Assembly: GCA_903860855.1 (NCBI GenBank)
Contig: CAIOSF010000256.1
Span: forward strand, 1-6,332
Origin: an uncultured Alphaproteobacteria bacterium
Lineage (GTDB): Bacteria; Pseudomonadota; Alphaproteobacteria; Rickettsiales; Midichloriaceae
Length of the DNA stretch: 6,332 nt
Direction: 5' to 3'
Shown here: piece after piece, positions 1-5,688 of the stretch
Layout: the number at the start of each line of letters is the position of its first letter
Position numbering within the stretch: position 1 is the first letter of the stretch
Position numbers and translations under genes: made by a program
Notes under the pieces: model-generated
Told to the model about the DNA's origin: nothing
Databases searched by the model: none
Seen by the model: the letters and a program-made list of their open reading frames with translations, nothing else

Positions 1-60
1 TCCGTATCAGCGGAAGCTTTGAGCCGGGTGGTGATGATCGGTTGACATCGGGGCTGGTCC

Positions 61-333
61 TCACGTCCGACTGGACCGTGTCTCTGAACGGAGCGTTGGT
101 GTGGGTGTTTCCGCGCCCGGTAAGTCCTTTTCTCCATGTTCTATTCCTTCCTTCTTCGGCTCTTTCAATTCCTCAAGCTGTTTCTTGAGTTCTTCCAATT
201 CTTTTCTTTGCTCTGCAATAATCTTTTTGCTTTCATCTATTTCCTTCGTTTTGTCCTTGGTTGCCTCCTTCTCCTTCGTTAACTCTTCGGTTTTTTCCTT
301 CAGAGGATCTTTCTCGATCTCTGGCTTGTCCAT
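61..333 (-). CDS. Small Lys/Glu-rich coiled-coil protein, possibly the detached C-terminal part of the upstream gene
   Basis: A 90-residue, highly charged protein of no family I recognise. Residues 8-60 are almost entirely Lys, Glu, Asp and Leu with regular hydrophobic spacing (for example KELEELKKQLEELKE at about 44-58), as expected of a coiled coil or long helix. Residues 70-90 are a Thr/Pro/Arg/Ser tail with a PTPT motif. There is no signal peptide or membrane segment. An AAGGG stretch lies just before the ATG at 331-333, so independent initiation is possible. The frame is also open for 14 codons upstream of that ATG (reading QLYKVNKALVEKGW just before the Met), right up to the end of the hydrophobic protein upstream. 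That suggests a frameshifted continuation of that gene. The last 60 bases of coding, and the bases to the left edge, are more GC-rich than the rest. Confidence 0.5.
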   Translation of the reverse strand: MDKPEIEKDPLKEKTEELTKEKEATKDKTKEIDESKKIIAEQRKELEELKKQLEELKEPKKEGIEHGEKDLPGAETPTPTLRSETRSSRT

Positions 334-364
334 CCACCCTTTTTCAACAAGGGCTTTGTTTACT

Positions 365-868
365 TTATATAGCTGCTACACCAAGCTTCGCTCCAAACCC
401 AACGGCTGCACCGGCTACTGTTGCAACTATACCAGCTCCAACTACACCAAGAGGCGGAAGTAGTAGAGCTCCCACTGCTATAGCGGCGCCCATGGCGGCA
501 AGACCACAGGCAAACATTCCAACAGAAGCACCAAATGTTCTAAATGTGCGTTTGAAGAATTCTCCGACTCCCCCTTGTCCCTTTTCTTCTGGTGTAGCCT
601 GATTTGGAGCTTTGTTCTGATCATTTGGAGCTATGGCATTTTGTCCCTGAGCCAGGGGGTTTTGAGGATCTTGCCCTTTTTCCGGAGGATTTTGAGTTTT
701 GCTTCTATCCAGCTCCTCTTGCTTTTGCGGCTCTAAACCTTGCTGCTGTGCTAGTTCTGGTTGTTCTGCTATATTTTTTTTCGCTTCCTCGGTCCTTTGT
801 TGCTTTTCTTCATACATATCCATGCCAACGACCAGGGCGGATCCTAGAAGCAATGAGATCGGCGGCAC
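365..868 (-). CDS. Hydrophobic glycine/alanine-rich membrane protein with Gln/Pro-rich linker (second half of an interrupted gene)
   Basis: A 167-residue frame with a GTG start. Residues 2-16 are hydrophobic. Residues 19-100 are hydrophilic and rich in Gln, Pro, Glu and Asn, and look disordered. Residues 113-167 are a long Gly/Ala/Val-rich hydrophobic stretch with small-residue spacing (GAAIAVGALLLPPLGVVGAG region), suggesting two membrane segments or a glycine-zipper hairpin. No family is recognised. The GTG at 866-868 has no Shine-Dalgarno sequence. It lies only one codon (CCT) after the TAG ending the gene at 872-1189 and is in the same frame, so the frame is probably the downstream half of one gene split by a nonsense codon. 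ATG codons at residues 16 and 18 are alternative starts but also lack a clear ribosome binding site. The protein ends in a TAA at 365-367. Confidence 0.5.
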   Translation of the reverse strand: MPPISLLLGSALVVGMDMYEEKQQRTEEAKKNIAEQPELAQQQGLEPQKQEELDRSKTQNPPEKGQDPQNPLAQGQNAIAPNDQNKAPNQATPEEKGQGGVGEFFKRTFRTFGASVGMFACGLAAMGAAIAVGALLLPPLGVVGAGIVATVAGAAVGFGAKLGVAAI

Positions 869-871
869 AGG

Positions 872-1189
872 CTAGTCCGATTTTAAGCCAAACGGCCCAA
901 GGAGGACTGTTGTGACAGCTGCCACGGCCCCTATAGCTACGGTTTTGATTAATGGTTTAACCCCACCCTTTGCTACTTCCTTTATATACTGTCCTGTAGG
1001 CTTTTCGATATTCTTGTCAATTGACCCAAGCAATGCCTTGCCTCCGTCGCCCACATCCCCGGCATTTTTTGCCACGTTTATCAAGCTATCTTGAGTCCCT
1101 TTTACTTCAGCATCTAGAATGCCTTGAGCGATGGGTTGATCTGGATTATCCTGCGTAAAAAGAACTGAATCATCTTGGTTATTTTCCAT
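872..1189 (-). CDS. Hypothetical protein with one membrane segment (first half of an interrupted gene)
   Basis: A 105-residue frame starting at the ATG at 1187-1189, with a good AGGA ribosome binding site at 1197-1200, seven bases away. Residues 1-70 are acidic and hydrophilic (opening MENNQDDSVLF). Residues 79-101 form a hydrophobic, Ala/Val-rich segment ending in LLGPFG. The frame then stops at TAG, immediately after the membrane segment. Translation resumes in frame one codon later with another hydrophobic stretch, so the two segments would form a helical hairpin in an uninterrupted protein of about 274 codons. No homologous family is recognised. It could be a secreted or membrane-inserted accessory protein of an intracellular bacterium, but nothing in the sequence proves that. 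Confidence 0.55.
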   Translation of the reverse strand: MENNQDDSVLFTQDNPDQPIAQGILDAEVKGTQDSLINVAKNAGDVGDGGKALLGSIDKNIEKPTGQYIKEVAKGGVKPLIKTVAIGAVAAVTTVLLGPFGLKSD

Positions 1190-1452
1190 AGAAACATCCT
1201 ATAGCTATTTGCGAAAAGTACCTTAAAGATCTATTTGGCATAGATTTTCTACTTTTGATGGTGCTATCTATAACCATTAGTTTATTTGATTATACCTAAA
1301 ATTGCAATTACATCTATAACACGTCCCACTGTAAGCCTTGAAAATTAAATATTGACATTATACTTGTTATAGCGTAGTAAAGCAATATGTTGACTAATAA
1401 TTGCAATCAACACAACTTTTAATTTAATATTATATAATAATAGGATAAATAA
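1190..1452. other. AT-rich divergent intergenic region
   Basis: No coding frame is supported here. The stretch separates the minus-strand hydrophobic protein genes from the plus-strand LRR/ankyrin-like gene, so it should hold promoters for both. It contains the perfect 10-base palindrome AATTGCAATT at 1300-1309 and a second copy of its core, ATTGCAAT, at 1400-1407. ATCTATAAC occurs twice as a direct repeat at 1266-1274 and 1312-1320. A minus-strand TATAAT lies at 1289-1294 (ATTATA on the plus strand) without a convincing -35 box. Confidence 0.6.
1352..1380 (+). promoter_or_regulatory. Possible sigma-70 promoter for the 1453-2810 genes
   Basis: A perfect TTGACA at 1352-1357 is followed after 17 bases by TAGTAA at 1375-1380, which matches the -10 consensus only partly. 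Transcription would begin near 1387 and give a leader of about 65 bases before the ATG at 1453. A consensus TATAAT also occurs at 1433-1438, with a weak TTGCAA upstream at 1401-1406, but the spacing is poor. In such AT-rich DNA these matches are suggestive only. Confidence 0.3.
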
Positions 1453-1638
1453 ATGCGGATACATTCAGTAAGTGTCATGGTGATACGTCAAGTTGGTTTT
1501 TACGATAATGTCAATCATTCCCGAGAAGAAGCCGATGCGGGGCAGATGGAGATTGGGATGACATCGATTATGTTAAAAGCTAAAAAATATGGAAATCTTG
1601 ATTGCACCAACAGGATAAAGAAAAGGCTAGCAAAATGA
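1453..1638 (+). CDS. Doubtful 61-residue open frame with ATGA overlap to the next gene
   Basis: A short frame of 61 residues with a reasonable ribosome binding site (AGGA at 1442-1445, seven bases before the ATG). It matches no family I recognise. It has no membrane segment or repeat, and its C-terminus is basic (NRIKKRLAK). Its stop codon TGA (1636-1638) overlaps the ATG of the following LRR gene (1635-1637) as ATGA, a typical arrangement for translational coupling. Against it, the residue composition is unremarkable. It could be leader sequence or debris of an older N-terminal part of the downstream gene. Confidence 0.3.
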   Translation: MRIHSVSVMVIRQVGFYDNVNHSREEADAGQMEIGMTSIMLKAKKYGNLDCTNRIKKRLAK

Positions 1639-1976
1639 AAATAATACCTAAAAATGATATAGCTATCATACAAAGTGACTCAGTTCAAAACCAAAAATAT
1701 TCATTAAATAGCACAGACATAACAGGTCATTCAACCACTAAAGATTCATTTGGCAGTATATTTGATGGCATAAGTTACGATACTGATACCAATAAAGCTG
1801 CAAATAATATTGCTTCGTTCATACAATATACCTCATTCATAGAACAGCTAGATCTTCCTCACCTTTTTTTAGAAAGCGTGGAAACCATAGATATTTTTGA
1901 TCTTCAGAATGAAGAGATTTACGTTGATCGAATAAAAAGAAGCCCCAGATCATACCTTGGAGACTTAGGGGAATAG
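1635..1976 (+). CDS. N-terminal piece of the LRR/ankyrin-like gene
   Basis: This 113-residue piece begins MKIIPKNDIAIIQSD and is rich in Ser, Thr, Asp and Asn up to about residue 70. It then becomes more helical and hydrophobic (SFIEQLDLPHLFLESVETI). The ATG at 1635 is preferred because AAAGAAAAGG lies eight bases upstream. A TTG at 1602 would add 11 residues but directly follows a stop and has no ribosome binding site. The frame ends at TAG (1974-1976), seven bases beyond the point where the next coding frame opens. There is no signal peptide or lipobox. It may be translated as an isolated fragment. Confidence 0.45.
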   Translation: MKIIPKNDIAIIQSDSVQNQKYSLNSTDITGHSTTKDSFGSIFDGISYDTDTNKAANNIASFIQYTSFIEQLDLPHLFLESVETIDIFDLQNEEIYVDRIKRSPRSYLGDLGE

Positions 1977-2025
1977 GGGCACAGATTATATAGATCTGTC
2001 AAAAGCCGCAGTTACGCCCCATAGC

Positions 2026-2694
2026 ATGTTTTTTATCGAAAATGTATGCAATGCCATGAAAGAACGTACCGCAGACCTAGAAAGTCTTAAAATAAATATC
2101 AATGCATTGAATAAAGAACAGTGTAAGTCTCTGTATGAATCTATCGATGATAGCAAATGTTTTATAAAAAAGCTCGAAATATTAGGCAGTTGTTCTAAGG
2201 ATATAGATTATCTATGCAAACTTATAGTCGGAAATGGAAGCATTGAAGAGCTATGCTTTGAAGATGATAACCTGTCCAGGGCAGAGTTAGTGAAATTGCA
2301 TAATGCCCTAGGGCCAAGCGGTGTAAAATTAAATATTATTAATTGCAAAGATGATTTCAAAGAGCTCTTATCAACCATGAATAAAATTCAAAATAACTCT
2401 GAGCAGCCTATGATACCATCAAATAAGCCGATTGAAGATGCTTCTAATATAATCAGATTATTCTTTGAATATGTTGAGGATATTGTCAGAAAGAACATAC
2501 CTACCCAACAGTATAAACATGTGAATAAATTTGGTTCTAATCTTGTCAGACATATCAAGAACTCAGTTGATAGATCCATGGGTCAATGGGAGAGAGTTGC
2601 TTTTGATATAAATATCAGAGATAACAAGGGTGACTGGAGGGGGACTTTGAATAAAATGATGGTGATCGCACTACAGGATGCGGGTCAACTCTAA
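2026..2694 (+). CDS. Leucine-rich repeat piece of the broken gene
   Basis: A 222-residue frame carrying most of the leucine-rich repeats (residues 15-120), then a Lys/Asn-rich helical part, then the start of ankyrin-like sequence (DINIRDNKG at about residues 195-203). The ATG at 2026 has no Shine-Dalgarno sequence, and coding-like sequence extends 19 codons upstream in the same frame. The ATG is therefore probably an internal methionine rather than a true start. The frame stops at TAA (2692-2694) directly after ALQDAG, where another frame carries on with plausible protein sequence to 2810. The 2388-2579 and 2615-2818 minus-strand frames are shadows of this gene. Confidence 0.5.
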   Translation: MFFIENVCNAMKERTADLESLKININALNKEQCKSLYESIDDSKCFIKKLEILGSCSKDIDYLCKLIVGNGSIEELCFEDDNLSRAELVKLHNALGPSGVKLNIINCKDDFKELLSTMNKIQNNSEQPMIPSNKPIEDASNIIRLFFEYVEDIVRKNIPTQQYKHVNKFGSNLVRHIKNSVDRSMGQWERVAFDINIRDNKGDWRGTLNKMMVIALQDAGQL

Positions 2695-2911
2695 GATATG
2701 CCTGCAAATTATTGGAGAAGGAGACGCCGCGTACCCTAGATGATATCATTGATAATGCCGGTTTTACCACTATCATCCATGATGTAAGAGGCGGAATTAA
2801 ACAAATATAGCGACTCAAGTTATATCAGTAGCGAGTGACATATTAATAGTGAAAAGCAGGAATTGGTATTATTGTCTATAAAATGGCATAAAGTCAGATA
2901 TAGGTAATGAC

Positions 2912-3826
2912 ATGAAATGCATTGTTTTAGGATGCGGAGGATCAAATGGAGTTCCAGAAGTTGATTGTGCCTGTTATGTCTGTGCTTCAGGTGATCATCT
3001 CAACAAACGTAGCCGCAGTTCAATCTACATAGAAACTCAATCTGGCATTAGGGTTTTGGTTGATACATCACCAGATCTGCATATGCAAGCGTTGCGGCAC
3101 GGTTTTTCAAAAATTGATGCGGTAATTTATACCCATGCTCATTATGATCATATAGGGGGCATAGGGGATTTAAAAAAACTTGTACACGATGATCCCTCCA
3201 TTACTGTGAGGTCCGCGGCTATTGCCTCCTCTGCAAATCATGATACCGTTGCAAACCATGATATAAACGCACATGCAATGGGTGGGCTTTCAACGAAGTC
3301 AAAAGCGTGTAATTGGTATCAATCTCATTACTTTCAAAAACAAAGCATCAAGGATGTCCCGGCATTTATGGACTCAACCACAGAATCAATTGTAACGGCC
3401 TGCTTTCCTTTCGCTTTTCGCCATAGCAGTGATGGGCTGTATAAGCCGTTGCTAAGATCTGTAGTGTTTGCAGGGCCATTTAGCTTTGCTGATCTTGAAA
3501 TTACACCTTTTTGGCAAAGGCATGGAAAATCATTCTCATATGGGTTTAGATTTGGTAACCTAGCCTACTCAACTGATGTTAACGGCTTTACAGATGAGTC
3601 CATCACCACCCTCCAGGGGGTTAAGGTCTGGATTATAGATTGTACCCGATATTTTCATGCCCCGACTCATTTATCGCTTGAACCAATGCTTAACGCTGTG
3701 GCGAAGGTGAATCCGGAGAGGGTGATTCTGACTCATATGGGTCATGAGATTGAGTACCATGAGTTTAAGAAGATATTGCCACTCAGGATAGAGCCTGGTT
3801 ATGATGGTATGGTTATTTTATGCTAA
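2912..3826 (+). CDS. PhnP-like metallo-beta-lactamase-fold hydrolase
   Basis: A 304-residue cytosolic enzyme of the PhnP-type branch of the metallo-beta-lactamase fold. PhnP itself opens phosphoribosyl cyclic phosphate; no other phn gene is nearby, so the substrate here is not established. The signature THAHYDH (residues 74-80) supplies H75, H77, D79 and H80 for metal binding. STDVN (D222) and THMGHE (H275, H278) complete the site. The N-terminus has LGCGGSNGVP and a CxCxxC set (C19, C21, C24), matching the extra zinc site typical of PhnP relatives. The ATG at 2912 has an AGG seven bases upstream. The usual length is about 250-265 residues. The surplus sits between GDLKKL (85-90) and VPAFMD (149-154), where relatives have a short turn. 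All metal ligands are kept, so the enzyme is probably active. Confidence 0.9.
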   Translation: MKCIVLGCGGSNGVPEVDCACYVCASGDHLNKRSRSSIYIETQSGIRVLVDTSPDLHMQALRHGFSKIDAVIYTHAHYDHIGGIGDLKKLVHDDPSITVRSAAIASSANHDTVANHDINAHAMGGLSTKSKACNWYQSHYFQKQSIKDVPAFMDSTTESIVTACFPFAFRHSSDGLYKPLLRSVVFAGPFSFADLEITPFWQRHGKSFSYGFRFGNLAYSTDVNGFTDESITTLQGVKVWIIDCTRYFHAPTHLSLEPMLNAVAKVNPERVILTHMGHEIEYHEFKKILPLRIEPGYDGMVILC

Positions 3827-3867
3827 GCTCTGGTCGCTAACTCCCTCACTCTACGCATTTTTTGGCT

Positions 3868-3887
3868 CCAAGGCTGATCTTGGTTTT
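3868..3887 (+). terminator. Weak candidate terminator after the metallohydrolase gene
   Basis: CCAAG (3868-3872) and CTTGG (3879-3883) form a five-pair stem with a six-base loop, followed by TTTT. The stem is short and the T run brief, so intrinsic termination is plausible but weak. It lies about 40 bases after the stop codon, between two convergent genes. Confidence 0.3.
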
Positions 3888-3951
3888 GATCGGCAATCGG
3901 CTGAATTTACTGTGATTTTTGATAGTCGGATTGATTTGCTATATCTAACGC

Positions 3952-3990
3952 GTTGAGTTATGGGGTTTTTGGAGATGCACCTAACTCAAC
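3952..3990. repeat. Long inverted repeat between convergent genes
   Basis: GTTGAGTTA (3952-3960) and TAACTCAAC (3982-3990) are perfect inverted arms of nine bases. Two more G-C pairs can form inside if T3961 is bulged. The loop of about 17 bases contains a TTTTTGG run. It sits between the converging metallohydrolase and lipoprotein genes, so it could act as a transcript end or a 3'-stabilising hairpin for either. There is no T run directly after either arm, so it is not a standard terminator. Confidence 0.5.
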
Positions 3991-4042
3991 ACAAAGCAAG
4001 ATATCAAGGATACCAAACTAGGATGGGCTGTATATCGGCGCA

Positions 4043-4306
4043 TCAAGATTTATCGCTATCACCTAAGACATCATGCTTAGCTCTATTGTATACTTTTTTC
4101 TCCTCTGCCGTCATAGAATCCACATCCCTTTTACGAAATCCGCCATTTACTACATATGAGTTGTAAAGAGTTGTTCGTCTATCAACAAAATCCTTTTTGT
4201 TTTGCCAGGATCTGTCCGGGCCACCACAACCAGATAGAGAGATAAGGCAAATCATCAGGCTTGCAGCCATGAGCAAATACCTTTTTCTTATACAAGCGTT
4301 TGTCAT
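4043..4306 (-). CDS. Small putative lipoprotein
   Basis: A short secreted lipoprotein, about 87 residues from the preferred start. After the basic stretch IRKR comes the hydrophobic core YLLMAASLMICLIS and the lipobox LSGC. This predicts Sec export, lipidation of that Cys and anchoring in a membrane. The mature part (GGPDRSWQNKKDFVDRRTTL onward) is hydrophilic and has no domain I recognise. The frame is open from an ATG at 4334-4336, giving two extra MTNH(Q/R) units encoded by a 15-base tandem repeat. I prefer the third ATG (4304-4306), which places the lipidated Cys at residue 27, a normal signal length, and because the candidate promoter would start transcription at about the first ATG. None of the three ATGs has a clear Shine-Dalgarno sequence. 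It converges on the metallohydrolase gene and diverges from the HIT gene. Confidence 0.7.
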   Translation of the reverse strand: MTNACIRKRYLLMAASLMICLISLSGCGGPDRSWQNKKDFVDRRTTLYNSYVVNGGFRKRDVDSMTAEEKKVYNRAKHDVLGDSDKS

Positions 4307-4338
4307 TCGATGGTTCGTCATTTGATGGTTTGTCATTA
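4304..4338. repeat. 15-base tandem repeat over the lipoprotein start
   Basis: Two near-identical 15-base units, each containing GTCATT(T/C)GATGGTT, are followed by a partial third GTCATTA. On the minus strand each unit encodes Met-Thr-Asn-His plus one residue, so the open frame begins MTNHQMTNHRMTNAC. Units differ by single C/T changes. Slippage would add or remove exactly five codons and keep the frame. Confidence 0.7.
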
Positions 4339-4340
4339 CA

Positions 4341-4370
4341 AGTATAAATAGATGTATAGATTTTAATCAA
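4341..4370 (-). promoter_or_regulatory. Candidate sigma-70 promoter for the lipoprotein gene
   Basis: Read on the minus strand: TTGATT (plus-strand 4365-4370), an 18-base spacer, then TATACT (plus-strand 4341-4346). Both boxes are close to consensus. The expected start point falls at about 4334, on the first in-frame ATG. This argues that translation starts at a later ATG or that the message is leaderless. Confidence 0.45.
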
Positions 4371-4444
4371 AATACTATATAGTCGATTGGGTTAATGGAG
4401 AACTTAATTCTCTATGATGGCCAAGATTGCTTATAAGAAGCCAG

Positions 4445-4450
4445 TATAAT
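4445..4450 (+). promoter_or_regulatory. Possible -10 box for the HIT-tatC pair
   Basis: A consensus TATAAT lies 19 bases before the HIT gene ATG and predicts a very short leader. No -35 hexamer is present at proper spacing; the nearest, TTGCTT at 4427-4432, is only 12 bases away. A small hairpin, GAGAA-CTTAA-TTCTC, sits just upstream near 4400. Confidence 0.25.
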
Positions 4451-4469
4451 CATTATAAAATAGCGCAAG

Positions 4470-4844
4470 ATGTACGATAGTAGTAATATATTTGCAAAGA
4501 TCATCGCGGGAGAGATACCTTGTGAGAAGGTATATGAGGATGATGATGTGTTGGCATTTTATGATATACATCCAGCCGCTCCTGTTCATGTTATGATCGT
4601 TCCGAAGGAGCAAGGGCACGTATCGTTCGACGATTTTGTAACTAATTCAGAGCCAGGCACTGTATGTAATTTTTTTCGTAAGATCGCTGAGATTGCTGAA
4701 ATTCTTGGGCTAAATGAGAGCGGTTATCGTCTAATAACTAACTATGGCAAAGACGCGATACAGACAGTTGGTCACTTTCATGTCCATATGCTGGGAGGAG
4801 AGCGCCTAGGGCCCTTGCTGGCGAATGATAGATATCATCTGTGA
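4470..4844 (+). CDS. HIT family (histidine triad) nucleotide-binding protein
   Basis: A 124-residue HIT protein of the HINT/PKCI type, typically a cytosolic hydrolase of nucleoside phosphoramidates and related adenylates. The triad is HFHVHMLGG (residues 102-110), giving H102, H104 and H106, the last two flanking the expected catalytic centre. The family's N-terminal NIFAKIIAGEIPCEKVYEDD (6-25) and DIHPAAPVHVMIVPK (32-46) are present, as are the RLITNYGKDAIQTV strand-turn (87-100) with its Asn and Gln. The length is normal. The start at 4470 fits the family's usual MYDxxNIF opening, although no strong Shine-Dalgarno sequence precedes it. It ends 37 bases before tatC on the same strand and is probably co-transcribed with it. 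Substrate specificity cannot be read from the sequence. Confidence 0.93.
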   Translation: MYDSSNIFAKIIAGEIPCEKVYEDDDVLAFYDIHPAAPVHVMIVPKEQGHVSFDDFVTNSEPGTVCNFFRKIAEIAEILGLNESGYRLITNYGKDAIQTVGHFHVHMLGGERLGPLLANDRYHL

Positions 4845-4881
4845 TGCTGCTATGGGACGCTAGCTTTATTCTACAAATAAT

Positions 4882-5688
4882 ATGAATTATCTGGCAAACG
4901 ATTATCGGAAACAAAGCCAACAAGAAGCCTTAAAGCAAGACTCTTGGCAGAGCCATTACGTAGAACTACGTACCAGATTATTTCTATGCACACTTAGCCT
5001 CATCATCACTACGGCTATTTCACTGAATTTCGCTGAAATAATCTACTCATTCTTAGCTAGACCCCTGGTTTCAGCAATGCATATAGGAGATCAACAGCGC
5101 AAGCTAATTTTTACCAGCCTGACTGAGGGATTTATTACTCAAATGAGGGTGGCTTTCTTTTCTGGTTTTATCTTGGCATTTCCTCTAATAGCTACGCAAG
5201 TATATCTATTTATAGCACCTGGTTTGTATAAAAAAGAGAAGATGGTACTCTTACCATATTTAATTGCTGCACCGATGTTATTTATGACCGGAGGGGCTTT
5301 TGCTTACTATCTCGTTATGCCGATAGCTTGGAAATTCTTTTTGGGATTTGAAGGCAGTGTGACTGGATGGCAACAAGGGTCGGTCATGCCGATCCAACTA
5401 GAGGCAAAGATCGGTGAGTATCTAGATCTGGTCACGGGGACGATCTTGGCTTTCGGCATAGCGTTCCAACTACCGATTATCCTGACTTTATTGGCGAGGG
5501 TTGGGGTTTTAACCACTGCTCATCTTGTTCGGTTCCGGCGCTATGCTATAGTTATTATTTTTATAGTTGCGGCGCTCCTTACCCCGCCTGATGTGCTGAG
5601 TCAAGTAAGCCTAGCTATCCCAATGCTTATATTGTATGAAATCTCGATTATTTTATGTAAGTGGTTACAGAAAGGCGATGGAGATTGA
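4882..5688 (+). CDS. tatC: Sec-independent protein translocase subunit TatC
   Basis: TatC is the multi-spanning core of the twin-arginine translocase. It binds the RR signal peptide of folded export substrates and recruits TatA/TatB in the inner membrane. The 268-residue protein has the family's marks: the N-terminal HYVELRTRL (25-33) with the signal-contact Glu (E28), FIAPGLYKKEK (110-120) with the second conserved Glu (E119), and LTPPD (233-237). Six hydrophobic segments can be placed near residues 34-54, 87-112, 122-147, 182-205, 217-234 and 240-262. The cytosolic N-terminal tail is about ten residues longer than in the E. coli protein. The ATG at 4882 has no clear ribosome binding site, so translation may depend on the HIT gene upstream. 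tatA and tatB are not in this window. Confidence 0.96.
   Translation: MNYLANDYRKQSQQEALKQDSWQSHYVELRTRLFLCTLSLIITTAISLNFAEIIYSFLARPLVSAMHIGDQQRKLIFTSLTEGFITQMRVAFFSGFILAFPLIATQVYLFIAPGLYKKEKMVLLPYLIAAPMLFMTGGAFAYYLVMPIAWKFFLGFEGSVTGWQQGSVMPIQLEAKIGEYLDLVTGTILAFGIAFQLPIILTLLARVGVLTTAHLVRFRRYAIVIIFIVAALLTPPDVLSQVSLAIPMLILYEISIILCKWLQKGDGD

Larger units (their letters stand above)
1635..2810 (+). pseudogene. Frameshifted gene for an LRR (RNase-inhibitor-like) and ankyrin-like repeat protein
   Basis: Three coding stretches in alternating frames join into one protein of about 390 residues. Stretch one is 1635-1976. Stretch two is open from 1969 and reads GTDYIDLSKAAVTPHS before the first ATG at 2026, so real coding sequence precedes that ATG. 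Stretch three (about 2685-2810) begins STLRYACKLLEKETPRTL and returns to the first frame. The switches fall next to GGGG (1968-1971 or 1976-1979) and GGG (2682-2684). The middle contains four or five degenerate units of about 25-30 residues with LESLKINI, IKKLEILG and IEELCFED at their strand positions, typical of RNase-inhibitor-type leucine-rich repeats. The C-terminal part contains DINIRDNKG and later IDNAGFTTI and VRGGIKQI, which resemble ankyrin repeat turns. Such repeat proteins are often host-directed in intracellular bacteria, but no secretion signal is recognisable. Sequencing error or programmed frameshifting are the alternatives. Confidence 0.6.

Noticed and set aside
61..63. UGA recoded as tryptophan, allowing readthrough at several in-frame TGA codons
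   Set aside because: The HIT gene and tatC both end properly at TGA at the family's expected length, so UGA acts as a stop here.
3..185. Plus-strand open frame at the left edge (reading RISGSFEPGGDDRLTSGL)
   Set aside because: It looks weakly protein-like but runs on into the antisense of the coiled-coil gene and has no start in view; coding could not be supported.
101..602. Plus-strand frames opposite the coiled-coil and hydrophobic genes
   Set aside because: Their Ser/Phe-rich and Ala/Pro-rich compositions mirror the minus-strand genes, and they lack ribosome binding sites.
604..1094. Plus-strand frames of 103 and 60 residues
   Set aside because: Antisense shadows of the two hydrophobic protein genes, with no initiation signals.
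3960..4166. Plus-strand 68-residue frame
   Set aside because: It overlaps the lipoprotein gene in antisense, begins inside the inverted repeat, and resembles nothing.
4182..4370. Minus-strand 62-residue frame
   Set aside because: Alternative frame over the lipoprotein start; its CNDKPSNDEPSND pattern is only the 15-base repeat read in another frame.
4431..4923. Minus-strand frames opposite the HIT gene and tatC start
   Set aside because: Shadows of a strongly recognised HIT gene and of tatC.
5307..5516. Minus-strand 69-residue frame within tatC
   Set aside because: Antisense to conserved TatC sequence, without start signals.
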